DNA from: Rhizobium sp. EC-SD404
GTDB lineage: Bacteria > Pseudomonadota > Alphaproteobacteria > Rhizobiales > Rhizobiaceae
Assembly: GCF_902498825.1 (NCBI RefSeq)
Contig: NZ_LR701459.1
Span: 1,246,001-1,310,000 of the forward strand
Length of the DNA: 64,000 nucleotides
Direction of reading: 5' to 3'
Shown: positions 53,225-61,157 of the stretch, in pieces
Layout: each line of letters opens with the position of its first letter
How positions within the stretch are numbered: position 1 is the stretch's first letter
Translations under genes and position numbers: made by a program
Notes under the pieces: model-generated
The model's database searches: none
Seen by the model: only the letters and a program-made list of their open reading frames with translations
Told to the model about the DNA's origin: nothing

Positions 53225-54316
53225 ATGGACCAGCACGGCAGAAAAACGATCGTTCACATCGAGAACGTGTCGAAGAGCTTCGGTCAGACAAAGGCCATCG
53301 ACAATCTCGACATGAAGATCATGGCGGGCGAGTTCGTCACCTTTCTCGGACCGTCGGGCTGCGGGAAGTCGACGACGCTCCGCATTCTCGGCGGTTTCGA
53401 AAGCCCTGACCAGGGCCGCGTCATTCTCGATGGCGTGGATGTGACAAAGCAGCCGCCGAACAAGCGCAACGTGAACATGGTGTTCCAGGACTATGCGCTT
53501 TTCCCGCATATGACGGTCGGCGAGAACATCGCGTTTGGTCTTGAGCTCAAGGGCCAGCAGCGCGGCGAAATCGACCGGCGCGTCGAGAGCCTTCTCGATT
53601 TCCTGCAGCTTTCCGGCTTTCGCGACCGGACGCCGGATCAGCTTTCGGGCGGCCAGCGGCAGCGTGTGGCGCTTGCCCGCGCGCTTGCCCCAGATCCGAA
53701 GCTTCTGCTTCTCGACGAGCCTCTTGGTGCACTCGATGCAAAGCTGCGCGGTCAGGTTCAGGTGGAGCTGAAGGACATCCAGCGGCGCACCGGCAAGACG
53801 TTCTTCTTCGTCACCCATGACCAGGAAGAGGCGCTGACCATGTCCGATCGGATCGTCGTCATGAATGCCGGTCGTGTGGAACAGGATGGTACGCCGGAGG
53901 ATCTCTACTACCGGCCGGCGAGCCGCTTCGTTGCCGAGTTCATCGGCGAAACGAACCTGCTCGAAGGCACGGTGCGCGGAAGTGACCAGGGCGCGGTGAT
54001 CATCGATTGGCAGGGCCACAACGTCTATGGCTCGGCCCATGGCGGCCAGCCGCAGACAGGGACGAGCGTTGCCGCGTCGATCCGGCCGGAAAACGTGATT
54101 TGCCTGCCGCAGAAGCCCGCTGACGATCGTGCGCTTAAGGGGCGGATCGTCAACCGCGTGTTCAAGGGGAGCAAGACGACCGTCGACGTCCAGATCGATG
54201 AGCGGGATCCGCTGATCATAAAGGCCCATGTGGATCCGGCCGTTGCGCATCAGTTCGCCGATGACACGGTGTGGCTCACCTGGGACACGCACCGGCTGGC
54301 CGTACTCGCCGGCTGA
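53225..54316 (+). CDS. ABC transporter ATPase (PotA type)
   Basis: A 363-residue ATPase. Walker A is GPSGCGKSTT at about residue 42, the Q loop is NMVFQDYALFPHMTVGENIA, the signature is LSGGQRQRVALARAL and Walker B is LLLLDEPLGALDAKLR, with FFVTHDQEEAL as the H loop. The C-terminal TOBE domain (from about residue 280) is typical of PotA/FbpC. It completes a full PotDBCA set. Confidence 0.95.
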   Translation: MDQHGRKTIVHIENVSKSFGQTKAIDNLDMKIMAGEFVTFLGPSGCGKSTTLRILGGFESPDQGRVILDGVDVTKQPPNKRNVNMVFQDYALFPHMTVGENIAFGLELKGQQRGEIDRRVESLLDFLQLSGFRDRTPDQLSGGQRQRVALARALAPDPKLLLLDEPLGALDAKLRGQVQVELKDIQRRTGKTFFFVTHDQEEALTMSDRIVVMNAGRVEQDGTPEDLYYRPASRFVAEFIGETNLLEGTVRGSDQGAVIIDWQGHNVYGSAHGGQPQTGTSVAASIRPENVICLPQKPADDRALKGRIVNRVFKGSKTTVDVQIDERDPLIIKAHVDPAVAHQFADDTVWLTWDTHRLAVLAG

Positions 54317-54403
54317 CACAGTCTCTCCCCGACGGCGATCGGTGACTTGGGGCAATTTCGCTTTTCTTTAAATCGCTCAATTGCTCTAAGTTTTTGATTT
54401 GGC

Positions 54404-54447
54404 GCGTTTCCGAACGGTGGACCGGTATCCACTTCATCTGGAAACGC
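54404..54447. repeat. Palindromic intergenic repeat of rhizobial type
   Basis: GCGTTTCC at 54404-54411 and GGAAACGC at 54440-54447 form the outer arms, with GTGGA/TCCAC (54417-54421 and 54428-54432) as inner arms, flanked by short CTCTAA-like ends. The layout and sequence resemble the palindromic intergenic elements scattered through rhizobial genomes (recalled, not searched). Nothing else is seen in this 213-base interval apart from the helicase ribosome-binding site. Confidence 0.6.
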
Positions 54448-54529
54448 TCTAATTTGTCCCGAATCGCCGTCGAAGGCTGGCTCTTTGCGTGCTTCTTCTG
54501 GTATGCGGCACGACAAAGAGGCCTCATTC

Positions 54530-56404
54530 ATGACATCGTCCACCGAAAATGCGCCGGCAGCACTGCCGGCAGCCATCCATCCTGCTCTATCTTCCGCGCT
54601 CGAAGCGCACGGCTATGCCCAGCTGACGCCCGTTCAGACGGCCATGCTCGACGACGATCATGCGGGAGCCGACCTGCTCGTCTCGGCACAGACCGGATCG
54701 GGCAAGACAGTCGCCTTCGGGCTCGCCATCGCTTCCACGCTGCTCGACGGCGCGGAGCGGTTCGGCGCTGCCGGCCAGCCACTCGGCCTCGTCATTGCAC
54801 CGACCCGCGAGCTTGCGCTTCAGGTCCAGCGAGAGCTCGACTGGCTTTATGCGGTTGCCGGCGTTCGTACGGCGACCTGCGTCGGCGGCATGGATATGCG
54901 CGACGAACGGCGGGCGCTCGAACGGGGCGCGCATCTCGTCGTCGGCACGCCCGGTCGTCTGCGTGATCATATCAACAAGCGCGCGCTCGATCTCGCGGGT
55001 CTGCGCGCTGTCGTGCTCGACGAAGCTGACGAGATGCTCGATCTCGGCTTCAAGGACGATCTTGAGTTCATTCTCGCCGCAGCGCCCGACAATCGCCGGA
55101 CGCTGATGTTCTCGGCAACCGTTTCGCGTCCGATCGCCGAGCTTGCCAAGACCTATCAGCGCGATGCGGTGCGCGTCGCCGTCACCGCATCCACCGAGCA
55201 GCACGCGGACATCGACTATCAATTGATGCTCGTGCGCCGCGACGAGCGCGAGCATGCCATCATCAACACGCTGCTGCATTCCGACAGCAAGAGCGCGCTC
55301 GTCTTTTGCCATACGCGCGAATCCGTGCGTCATCTGACGGCACGGCTCGGCAATCGCGGTTTTGCGGTCGTTGCGCTGTCCGGCGAGCTCGCACAGTCGG
55401 AGCGCTCCAGCGCGCTTCAGGCCATGCGCGATGGTCGGGCGCATGTCTGCGTCGCTACCGACGTCGCCGCTCGCGGCATCGATCTGCCCAATCTCGATCT
55501 CGTCATCCATGCGGATGTGCCGAGCAATCCGGCCACGCTGCTTCATCGTTCGGGACGTACTGGTCGCGCGGGACGCAAGGGCGTCTGCGTGTTGATCGTT
55601 CCCGAACATCGCCGTGGCGCGGCGGCGCGTGTGCTGTCGCTTGCCAAGCTCAATGCGACGACCGTTCCGGCGCCGGGCATCGCCGCCATCGAAGCGCGCT
55701 ACCGGGAGCAGATCCTGGAGGCGGCCGCTTCCGCTCCGCCAGCGGAAAGGGCCGATCAAGCTTTCATTGCCGAGTTGCTGGAGAAGGTCACGCCGGAGCA
55801 ACTCGCAGCCGCCTACCTGCGACAGCAGCTCGCATCGCGTCCAATCCCCGAAGACGTGGCGGAGATCCCGATCCGTCCGATCATGCCGCGTCCTCCGAAG
55901 GGTGAGCGCAGCTTCGATCATGACGGGAGCGGCCCACGGGAGCCACGTGAGCCAAGGGAACCGCGCACGGAGATGGCCGGTGGCGTCTGGTTCAAGCTGT
56001 CGCTCGGACGCAAGCAGCGGGCCGATCCGAAGTGGCTGTTGCCGATGATCTGCAAGGCGGGCGGCGTCACGAAGAAGGACGTCGGCTCGATCAAGATCGA
56101 CGAAACCGAAACGCGCTTCGAGATCGCCGGCGACAAGGCTGCGGCCTATGTCGAGCATCTGGCGGAACGCGGAACCGGTGAAAAAGGTGTGACGATCGTG
56201 CCGCTCGATGGTGCGCCCAGCCATCGATCTGCGCCACGCGGCAAGCCGTCTGGTCCGAAACCGTCAGGCCCGAAGCCGGCCAAGCGAGCTGCCGAAAAGC
56301 GGCCCGACTGGTCCGATCGCCCCGATCAGGCACGCAAGGGACCCAAGCCCGGCAAGCCCGCAAAGCCCGGGAAGTTCAAAGGCGCAAAGCGTCGGGACGA
56401 CTGA
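54530..56404 (+). CDS. DEAD-box RNA helicase with DbpA-type C-terminal domain
   Basis: A 624-residue helicase that remodels RNA with ATP. The motifs appear in order: a Q motif near GYAQLTPVQTAML, SAQTGSGKT, APTRELALQ, GTPGRL, LDEADEML, FSAT, CHTRESVR and HRSGRTGRAGRKG. Residues about 485-555 form a DbpA-like RNA-binding domain (GVWFKLSLGRKQRADPKWLL), which in DbpA targets 23S rRNA. The C-terminal 60 residues are a Lys/Pro/Gly-rich tail. AGAGG lies upstream of the ATG at 54530. The probable role is ribosome assembly or cold adaptation. Confidence 0.92.
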   Translation: MTSSTENAPAALPAAIHPALSSALEAHGYAQLTPVQTAMLDDDHAGADLLVSAQTGSGKTVAFGLAIASTLLDGAERFGAAGQPLGLVIAPTRELALQVQRELDWLYAVAGVRTATCVGGMDMRDERRALERGAHLVVGTPGRLRDHINKRALDLAGLRAVVLDEADEMLDLGFKDDLEFILAAAPDNRRTLMFSATVSRPIAELAKTYQRDAVRVAVTASTEQHADIDYQLMLVRRDEREHAIINTLLHSDSKSALVFCHTRESVRHLTARLGNRGFAVVALSGELAQSERSSALQAMRDGRAHVCVATDVAARGIDLPNLDLVIHADVPSNPATLLHRSGRTGRAGRKGVCVLIVPEHRRGAAARVLSLAKLNATTVPAPGIAAIEARYREQILEAAASAPPAERADQAFIAELLEKVTPEQLAAAYLRQQLASRPIPEDVAEIPIRPIMPRPPKGERSFDHDGSGPREPREPREPRTEMAGGVWFKLSLGRKQRADPKWLLPMICKAGGVTKKDVGSIKIDETETRFEIAGDKAAAYVEHLAERGTGEKGVTIVPLDGAPSHRSAPRGKPSGPKPSGPKPAKRAAEKRPDWSDRPDQARKGPKPGKPAKPGKFKGAKRRDD

Positions 56405-56521
56405 ATTTGCCGCGCTGAGAAGGAGCGTGCGATCTCTCCATCCGTCGGGCTTCAGCAAATCGTCTGCGTGATGTAAGGCGGGTTGTCCGCACATCGCGCT
56501 GCAAGAGCTGGGGTTGCTTCG

Positions 56522-57589
56522 ATGGATTTCGTGCCGCTGATCGATCGGGTCGGTGAAGAGATGACGGCGACGCTCGGTGGCGGCGTCATCGGTTTCATTC
56601 TCGGTTTCGCACTGCTGAAGACCGGCTTTTGCACGCGGATGGCGGTGATCGACACCGTGCGGGGCAGAAGCCTCGTCGGGCCGGCGACATGGCTTCTCGG
56701 CTTTGCCGCCGCGCTTCTTGCCGTGCAGGCAATGCTCTATTCCGGTGTGATCGCCGTTGACACGAGCCGCTTCTTCGCCACCGGCCAGAGCTTGTCCGGC
56801 GCGCTCATCGGCGGCGCCATCTTCGGCATAGGCATGGTGCTGACACGCGGATGCGTGTCCCGGCTGCTCGTTCTCGGTGCGGCCGGCAATCTACGCGCGA
56901 TCTACAGCCTCGTTTTCGTTGCGCTGGCGGCCTATGCGACGCTCTACGGCTTTTTAACACCGGGCCGCGATGCGATCGCACCGCTTCTCAGCACGGCTGC
57001 GATCGGCGGCAATGCGCTCGTCGACCACACAGGCGGCGGCAACGTCACGGGCGTCATCCTCGGGGCCGTCGCGGCGGTGATCGCTTTTGCCCTGGCCGCC
57101 CGGGCGAAGCTCGGTTTCGGCCAGTCTATCGGTGCGGTGATCGTCGGGCTCACAGTGGCGGCGGCCTGGTACTTCACCGCGACACTGACGGCGCAGCTTT
57201 TCGAGCCGATCGCCATCGATAGCATCTCGTTCATCCGTCCGCTCGCCCAGACGAGCGGCGCGCTCATCGGCACCGTTGCATTGCCAACATTCGATTTCGG
57301 CCTGGTGATCGGCACCTTTGTGGGCGGGCTTGTTGCCGCGCTCGTCCTCGGTCGGTTCAAGGTCGCGACGTTCTCCGAGCCCGGCGCACCGCATATTCTG
57401 CGCTACACGATCGGCGCGGTCATGATGGGCTTCGGCGGCGTTCTCGCCGCAGGCTGCTCGATCGGGGCCGGATTGACCGGCGGATCGGTACTCGCTGCAT
57501 CAGCGCTCTTAGCACTGCTCTCCATGGCGATTGCCGGAGCAGTCACCGATACGGTGTTCGATCGCCCGCGAGAGCAAAGCTCCGGTTGA
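56522..57589 (+). CDS. YeeE/YedE-family sulfur-compound transporter
   Basis: A 355-residue protein with about nine to ten transmembrane helices. The conserved cysteine motifs are LLKTGFCTRMAVID, LTRGCVSRLL and LAAGCSIGAGLTGGS, which in the thiosulfate transporter TsuA/YeeE line the transport path. Being next to soxYZ and fccAB, it probably imports or exports thiosulfate or another sulfur species. The start at ATG 56522 gives the usual length; the ribosome-binding site is weak. Confidence 0.88.
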   Translation: MDFVPLIDRVGEEMTATLGGGVIGFILGFALLKTGFCTRMAVIDTVRGRSLVGPATWLLGFAAALLAVQAMLYSGVIAVDTSRFFATGQSLSGALIGGAIFGIGMVLTRGCVSRLLVLGAAGNLRAIYSLVFVALAAYATLYGFLTPGRDAIAPLLSTAAIGGNALVDHTGGGNVTGVILGAVAAVIAFALAARAKLGFGQSIGAVIVGLTVAAAWYFTATLTAQLFEPIAIDSISFIRPLAQTSGALIGTVALPTFDFGLVIGTFVGGLVAALVLGRFKVATFSEPGAPHILRYTIGAVMMGFGGVLAAGCSIGAGLTGGSVLAASALLALLSMAIAGAVTDTVFDRPREQSSG

Positions 57590-57765
57590 GGGTGCGAGGT
57601 GCCGCGTGCCGATAAAATCTCCCACCGCACTGCGTCTCTGGAGAAGAGTTTTGCGCGAACGCCGGTGATCGCGCACGTCGTTCCTTTGAGCTTTGGCCGC
57701 GTCTCAACGATATTGGGAGCACACTGGTCGGACTTTGCCGGCCGGCCGCTTGCTGGGGATTGTTC

Positions 57766-58230
57766 ATGATATTGGCCACACGACGCCATGTGCTCACGCT
57801 GACCGCAGGCGCGGTCGCCGCTTTTGCTGGCGGTGCGATGATCGGCATCGCGCCGGCACGTGCCGACGAGGAAGCCTTTCAGGCGGCCATTCGCGACTTT
57901 ACCGGCGGCGTCGAGCCTCAAGCCGGCCGTGTTGCACTGACACTTCCCGATGCGGTGGAGAACGGCAGTTCCGTGCCGGTCTCCGTGACGGTCGAAAGCG
58001 CGATGAGCGATGGCGATCTCGTCGAAGAAGTCGCGATCTTTGCCGACGGCAATCCGCTACCGGGCGTTGCGACTTTCGCCTTCACAGCGAGCAGCGGCGT
58101 GGCATCGGCCGGAACGCGCATTCGGCTGGCTGCGTCGCAGACAGTCGTTGCCGTCGCGCGCTTTGCCGACGGTTCGGTTTTTATGGACGGCCGCGCGGTG
58201 GAAGTCACCGTCGGCGGTTGCGCAGCCTGA
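57766..58230 (+). CDS. soxY: SoxY-like sulfur carrier protein
   Basis: A 154-residue periplasmic carrier. It has a Tat-like N terminus (ATRRHVLTLTAGAV) with cleavage near APARADE and an immunoglobulin-like domain (RVALTLPDAVENGSSVPVSV). The C terminus ends VGGCAA, so the carrier cysteine is present but the canonical GGCGG ending is GGCAA. Thiosulfate or sulfide sulfur is normally carried on this cysteine. GGGGA precedes the ATG at 57766; a TTG at 57760 is also open. It is followed 14 bases later by soxZ. Confidence 0.88.
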   Translation: MILATRRHVLTLTAGAVAAFAGGAMIGIAPARADEEAFQAAIRDFTGGVEPQAGRVALTLPDAVENGSSVPVSVTVESAMSDGDLVEEVAIFADGNPLPGVATFAFTASSGVASAGTRIRLAASQTVVAVARFADGSVFMDGRAVEVTVGGCAA

Positions 58231-58244
58231 GCGGGGAGAAATTC

Positions 58245-58568
58245 ATGTCATCGAGACCACGCGTCAGCGTTCCCGCCACGGCCGCCTCGGGCGATATCAT
58301 CGAGATCAAAGCACTGATCTCGCACACGATGGAATCGGGCCAGCGCCGCGACGCCTCGGGCAACCGCATCCCGCGCAAGATCATCAACCAGTTTGCCTGC
58401 AGCTTCAACGACGAGCCGGTCTTCTCCTGCGCCATCGAGCCGGCCGTCGCCGCCAATCCCTTCCTGTCGTTTTCAGCGCGGGTGACGGAAAGCGGAACCT
58501 TCCGCTTCACTTGGACCGATGACGATGGCTCCGTCTATGAGGCGGAAGAGGCAATCGAAGTTAGCTGA
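58245..58568 (+). CDS. soxZ: SoxZ thiosulfate-oxidation partner protein
   Basis: A 107-residue beta-sandwich protein and partner of SoxY in the heterodimeric carrier. PRVSVPATAASGDIIEIKAL, SHTMESGQRRD and FTWTDDDGSVYEAEE are SoxZ signatures. GGGGAGAA lies four bases before the ATG. There is no signal peptide, so it is probably exported with the Tat-exported SoxY. Confidence 0.92.
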   Translation: MSSRPRVSVPATAASGDIIEIKALISHTMESGQRRDASGNRIPRKIINQFACSFNDEPVFSCAIEPAVAANPFLSFSARVTESGTFRFTWTDDDGSVYEAEEAIEVS

Positions 58569-58602
58569 CGAAAGTTGATGCGGTGTAGCCGAGGGGGGGC
58601 GA

Positions 58603-58959
58603 TTGATCAGGGCAGCAACCATTCTTTCCGCAGCGATGCTGGTCGTCCTTGTGACGCCGGCTGGCGCCGAGGAAACGGCCGGATCGGTATCTGGGGTCGA
58701 GGCGTATGTCGGGCAGGTAAGCGGATTGTCCGTCGACCCCGCCTATGGGGATTACCTCTCGTCGCAATGCACATCCTGCCACGGGACGAATGCGGCAAGC
58801 GGCATTCCCGCTATCCAGGGTCAGCCCGCCGAAGCGATTATTGCAGCGCTCTTCGAATACAGGACAGAATTGCGCGAGAATGCCGTGATGCGTTCGGTCG
58901 CGTCGGCGCTTTCGGACGAGGATGTCGCAGCGCTCGCTGCGCATTTTTCGGGGCAGTGA
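58603..58959 (+). CDS. fccA: Monoheme c-type cytochrome, FccA-like
   Basis: A 118-residue periplasmic cytochrome with a signal peptide (MIRAATILSAAMLVVLV, cleavage near GAEE) and one heme site, CTSCHG, near residue 56. A distal Met ligand is probably in NAVMRSVASALS. The TTG start at 58603 is supported by AGGGGGG upstream. It lies 39 bases before the flavocytochrome c flavoprotein gene and is read as its electron-accepting subunit. It has one heme, unlike the diheme FccA of Allochromatium. Confidence 0.82.
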   Translation: MIRAATILSAAMLVVLVTPAGAEETAGSVSGVEAYVGQVSGLSVDPAYGDYLSSQCTSCHGTNAASGIPAIQGQPAEAIIAALFEYRTELRENAVMRSVASALSDEDVAALAAHFSGQ

Positions 58960-58998
58960 ATTTCAGCGAACACCACATTCATCATTGGGGGCAATCAC

Positions 58999-60312
58999 AT
59001 GACAATCTTTAAACAACACCGCGGCGCTGGGCCGCTCCTGACGCGCAGAACATTTGGTCTCCTTGCCGGCGCAGGTGCCGCCTCGCTTGCCCTGCCATCC
59101 TACCTGCGTGCGCAAGACAAGCCGCGTGTCGTCGTCATCGGCGGTGGTGCCGGCGGTGCGACGGCCGCCCGCTATCTCGCCAAGGACAGTGATGGTGCGC
59201 TCGACGTCACGTTGATCAACAACACCGAGACCTACACGACCTGCTTCTTCTCCAACATCTATCTCGGCGGTTATCGCGACCTGCAGTCGATCACCCATGG
59301 CTACGATGCGCTCGTTTCGCAGTACGGGATCAACAAGGTCACCGGCACGGCCGTCGCCATCGATCGCGACGCCAAGACGGTCCGTCTCGAAGACGGTACT
59401 GATATCGCCTATGACCGTCTGGTTGTCGCACCCGGCATCGATATCATTTACGATTCCGTCGCCGGCTACTCCGAGGAAGCGGCCGAGACTGCGCCGCATG
59501 CCTGGAAGGGCGGTCCGCAGACGGAGATCCTGAAGACTCGTCTCGATGCGCTGGAAGACGGCCAGAACATCGTGATGGTGACGCCGCCCAACCCCTATCG
59601 CTGCCCGCCCGGACCCTATGAGCGCGTATCGATGATGGCGCATGTCCTGAAGGCGAAGGGCTACACGCAGTCGAAGATCTTCGTGCTCGATCCGAAAGAA
59701 ACCTTCTCCAAGCAGGCGCTCTTCCAGGGAGGCTGGGAAGCGCATTACCCGGGCATGGTGGAGTGGTACGGTCCCGACGTCATCGGCGAAATCGCCGGCG
59801 TCGACGTCGCAGCCGGTGCGGTGGAGACGGGCTTCGACACGTTTGAAGGCGCTCTTCTCAATATCATTCCGGCACAGCGGGCCGGTGCCATTGCGATTGA
59901 GGCGGATCTCGTCAATGAGACCGGCTTCTGCCCTATCGATGCCGCTTCGATGAAGTCGTCTGCCGACGAAAACATCTATGTCATCGGCGATGCGAGCATT
60001 GCCGGCGACATGCCGAAGTCCGGCTTCTCGGCCAACAGCCAGGCGAAGGTCGCGGCGATGAACATTCGTGCCGAACTCACCGGCTCGAGCGCATTTCCGG
60101 CCCGCTACGCGAACACCTGCTGGAGCCTCATCGAAACCGATGACGGCGTGAAGGTCGGCGCACAGTACGAGCCTGCGGAAGGCAAGATCACGGCGACCTC
60201 GACCTTCGTCAGCCAGCCGGGCGAGACCGCTGAGCTGCGCAAGGAAACCTACGAGGAATCCGTCGTCTGGTACGACAGCATGATCGCCGACACGTTCGGC
60301 ATCACGGCCTAA
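58999..60312 (+). CDS. fccB: Flavocytochrome c sulfide dehydrogenase flavoprotein subunit
   Basis: A 437-residue periplasmic flavoprotein that oxidises sulfide and passes electrons to FccA. It has a Tat signal LTRRTFGLLAGAGAA, an FAD-binding VVVIGGGAGGATAAR, the covalent-FAD cysteine at Cys82 (YTTCFFSN), and the redox pair Cys202 (RCPPGPYERV) and Cys311 (GFCPIDAAS), which form the active disulfide. A C-terminal flavocytochrome c dimerisation-type domain closes the protein. All three key cysteines are kept, so this looks functional rather than a generic sulfide:quinone reductase. Confidence 0.92.
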   Translation: MTIFKQHRGAGPLLTRRTFGLLAGAGAASLALPSYLRAQDKPRVVVIGGGAGGATAARYLAKDSDGALDVTLINNTETYTTCFFSNIYLGGYRDLQSITHGYDALVSQYGINKVTGTAVAIDRDAKTVRLEDGTDIAYDRLVVAPGIDIIYDSVAGYSEEAAETAPHAWKGGPQTEILKTRLDALEDGQNIVMVTPPNPYRCPPGPYERVSMMAHVLKAKGYTQSKIFVLDPKETFSKQALFQGGWEAHYPGMVEWYGPDVIGEIAGVDVAAGAVETGFDTFEGALLNIIPAQRAGAIAIEADLVNETGFCPIDAASMKSSADENIYVIGDASIAGDMPKSGFSANSQAKVAAMNIRAELTGSSAFPARYANTCWSLIETDDGVKVGAQYEPAEGKITATSTFVSQPGETAELRKETYEESVVWYDSMIADTFGITA

Positions 60313-60321
60313 AAACAAAAA

Positions 60322-60346
60322 GGGCCGGGCTGCATCCGCCCGGCCC
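60322..60346. terminator. Hairpin terminator between convergent fccB and tetR
   Basis: GGGCCGGGC at 60322-60330 pairs perfectly with GCCCGGCCC at 60338-60346 around a 7-base loop. The left flank AAAAACAAAAA gives a strong T tract on the minus strand; the right flank TTCAATTC is weaker. It probably stops transcription from both sides. Confidence 0.85.
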
Positions 60347-60414
60347 TTCAATTCAAGGTTTTCGTCGATCTCGACAAACTGCTTCGGTCCAAAATCAAGA
60401 GAACAACTCGATTG

Positions 60415-61041
60415 TTAGGACGCCGCCGAGGAGCGGATCAAGCGCAGAAGCGGAGCGTTCTGCTGGGTCACCCGGTCCTTCAGCAGGCTGAGCGGCATGC
60501 GCTCTTCCTTCACGAACTCCATGAACATCATGTTCAGATTGTTGAAGATCATCTGCCCGATCGCCGACGTGTCGAGACCCGCCGTCACAAGGCCGGCGAT
60601 CTGTAGCCGCTTCAACAACTGGCAAATCTGGTCGGCCAGTTGCTGGTCGAGCGCGGTGTAGCGCCGGCTGACGGCACCGTTCGGATCGCGGATCGAAAGT
60701 GCCATCGCCATGCGCCACATCTCCTTGTTCAGGTAGACGAGCGAGTGATCGTAGTAATGCGTGACGAGAGCACCGACCGCATCTTCGACGGAAAGGTGCG
60801 GCCGGTCGATCATCAGAGCACCGTCGGCGAGGATCTCCTCGACTTCCATCGCCACGATGGCGACGAGTACGTCGCCCTTGTAACCGAAGTAATTGTAGAC
60901 CGTGCCCGGCGACACGCGCGCCAGTTCCGCGATGTCCTCCATGCGGGCGGCTTCGTAGCCGAGATTGCGGAAAAGGGCCGATGCCGCATCGAGAATGCGC
61001 CGGTGCCGATCCGCCTTCTGCTGTTCGCGCAAGCCCGCCAA
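60415..61041 (-). CDS. TetR-family regulator
   Basis: A 208-residue regulator. The N-terminal helix-turn-helix contains MEDIAELARVSPGTVYNYFG, followed by a helical ligand domain. A TTG start at 61041 is supported by GGAGAG seven bases upstream. It is divergent from a PotD-type transporter operon, with only 116 bases between the starts, so it very likely controls that operon and itself. Confidence 0.88.
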   Translation of the reverse strand: MAGLREQQKADRHRRILDAASALFRNLGYEAARMEDIAELARVSPGTVYNYFGYKGDVLVAIVAMEVEEILADGALMIDRPHLSVEDAVGALVTHYYDHSLVYLNKEMWRMAMALSIRDPNGAVSRRYTALDQQLADQICQLLKRLQIAGLVTAGLDTSAIGQMIFNNLNMMFMEFVKEERMPLSLLKDRVTQQNAPLLRLIRSSAAS

Positions 61042-61058
61042 AACCGTCTCTCCGAAAA

Positions 61059-61095
61059 TTTGTAGTCCACTTCAAAATTCAAATTGACTTCAAAA
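61059..61095. promoter_or_regulatory. AT-rich repeats between tetR and PotD-type operon
   Basis: TTTGTAGTC (61059-61067) and GACTTCAAA (61086-61094) form an 8-of-9 inverted repeat, and ACTTCAAAA also recurs as a direct repeat at 61069-61077 and 61087-61095, 18 bases apart. This AT-rich block sits midway between the divergent starts and is a plausible TetR operator overlapping a promoter. Confidence 0.5.
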
Positions 61096-61157
61096 ATAAC
61101 TCGCGTCAACCTCGCCTCCAGCATCGAAACAAGGTGCATCCAACAGAGGAGAGAACC

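Noticed and set aside
54317..54403. Transcription terminator after the PotA-type gene
   Set aside because: No convincing GC stem followed by T residues; only the palindromic repeat further on was found.
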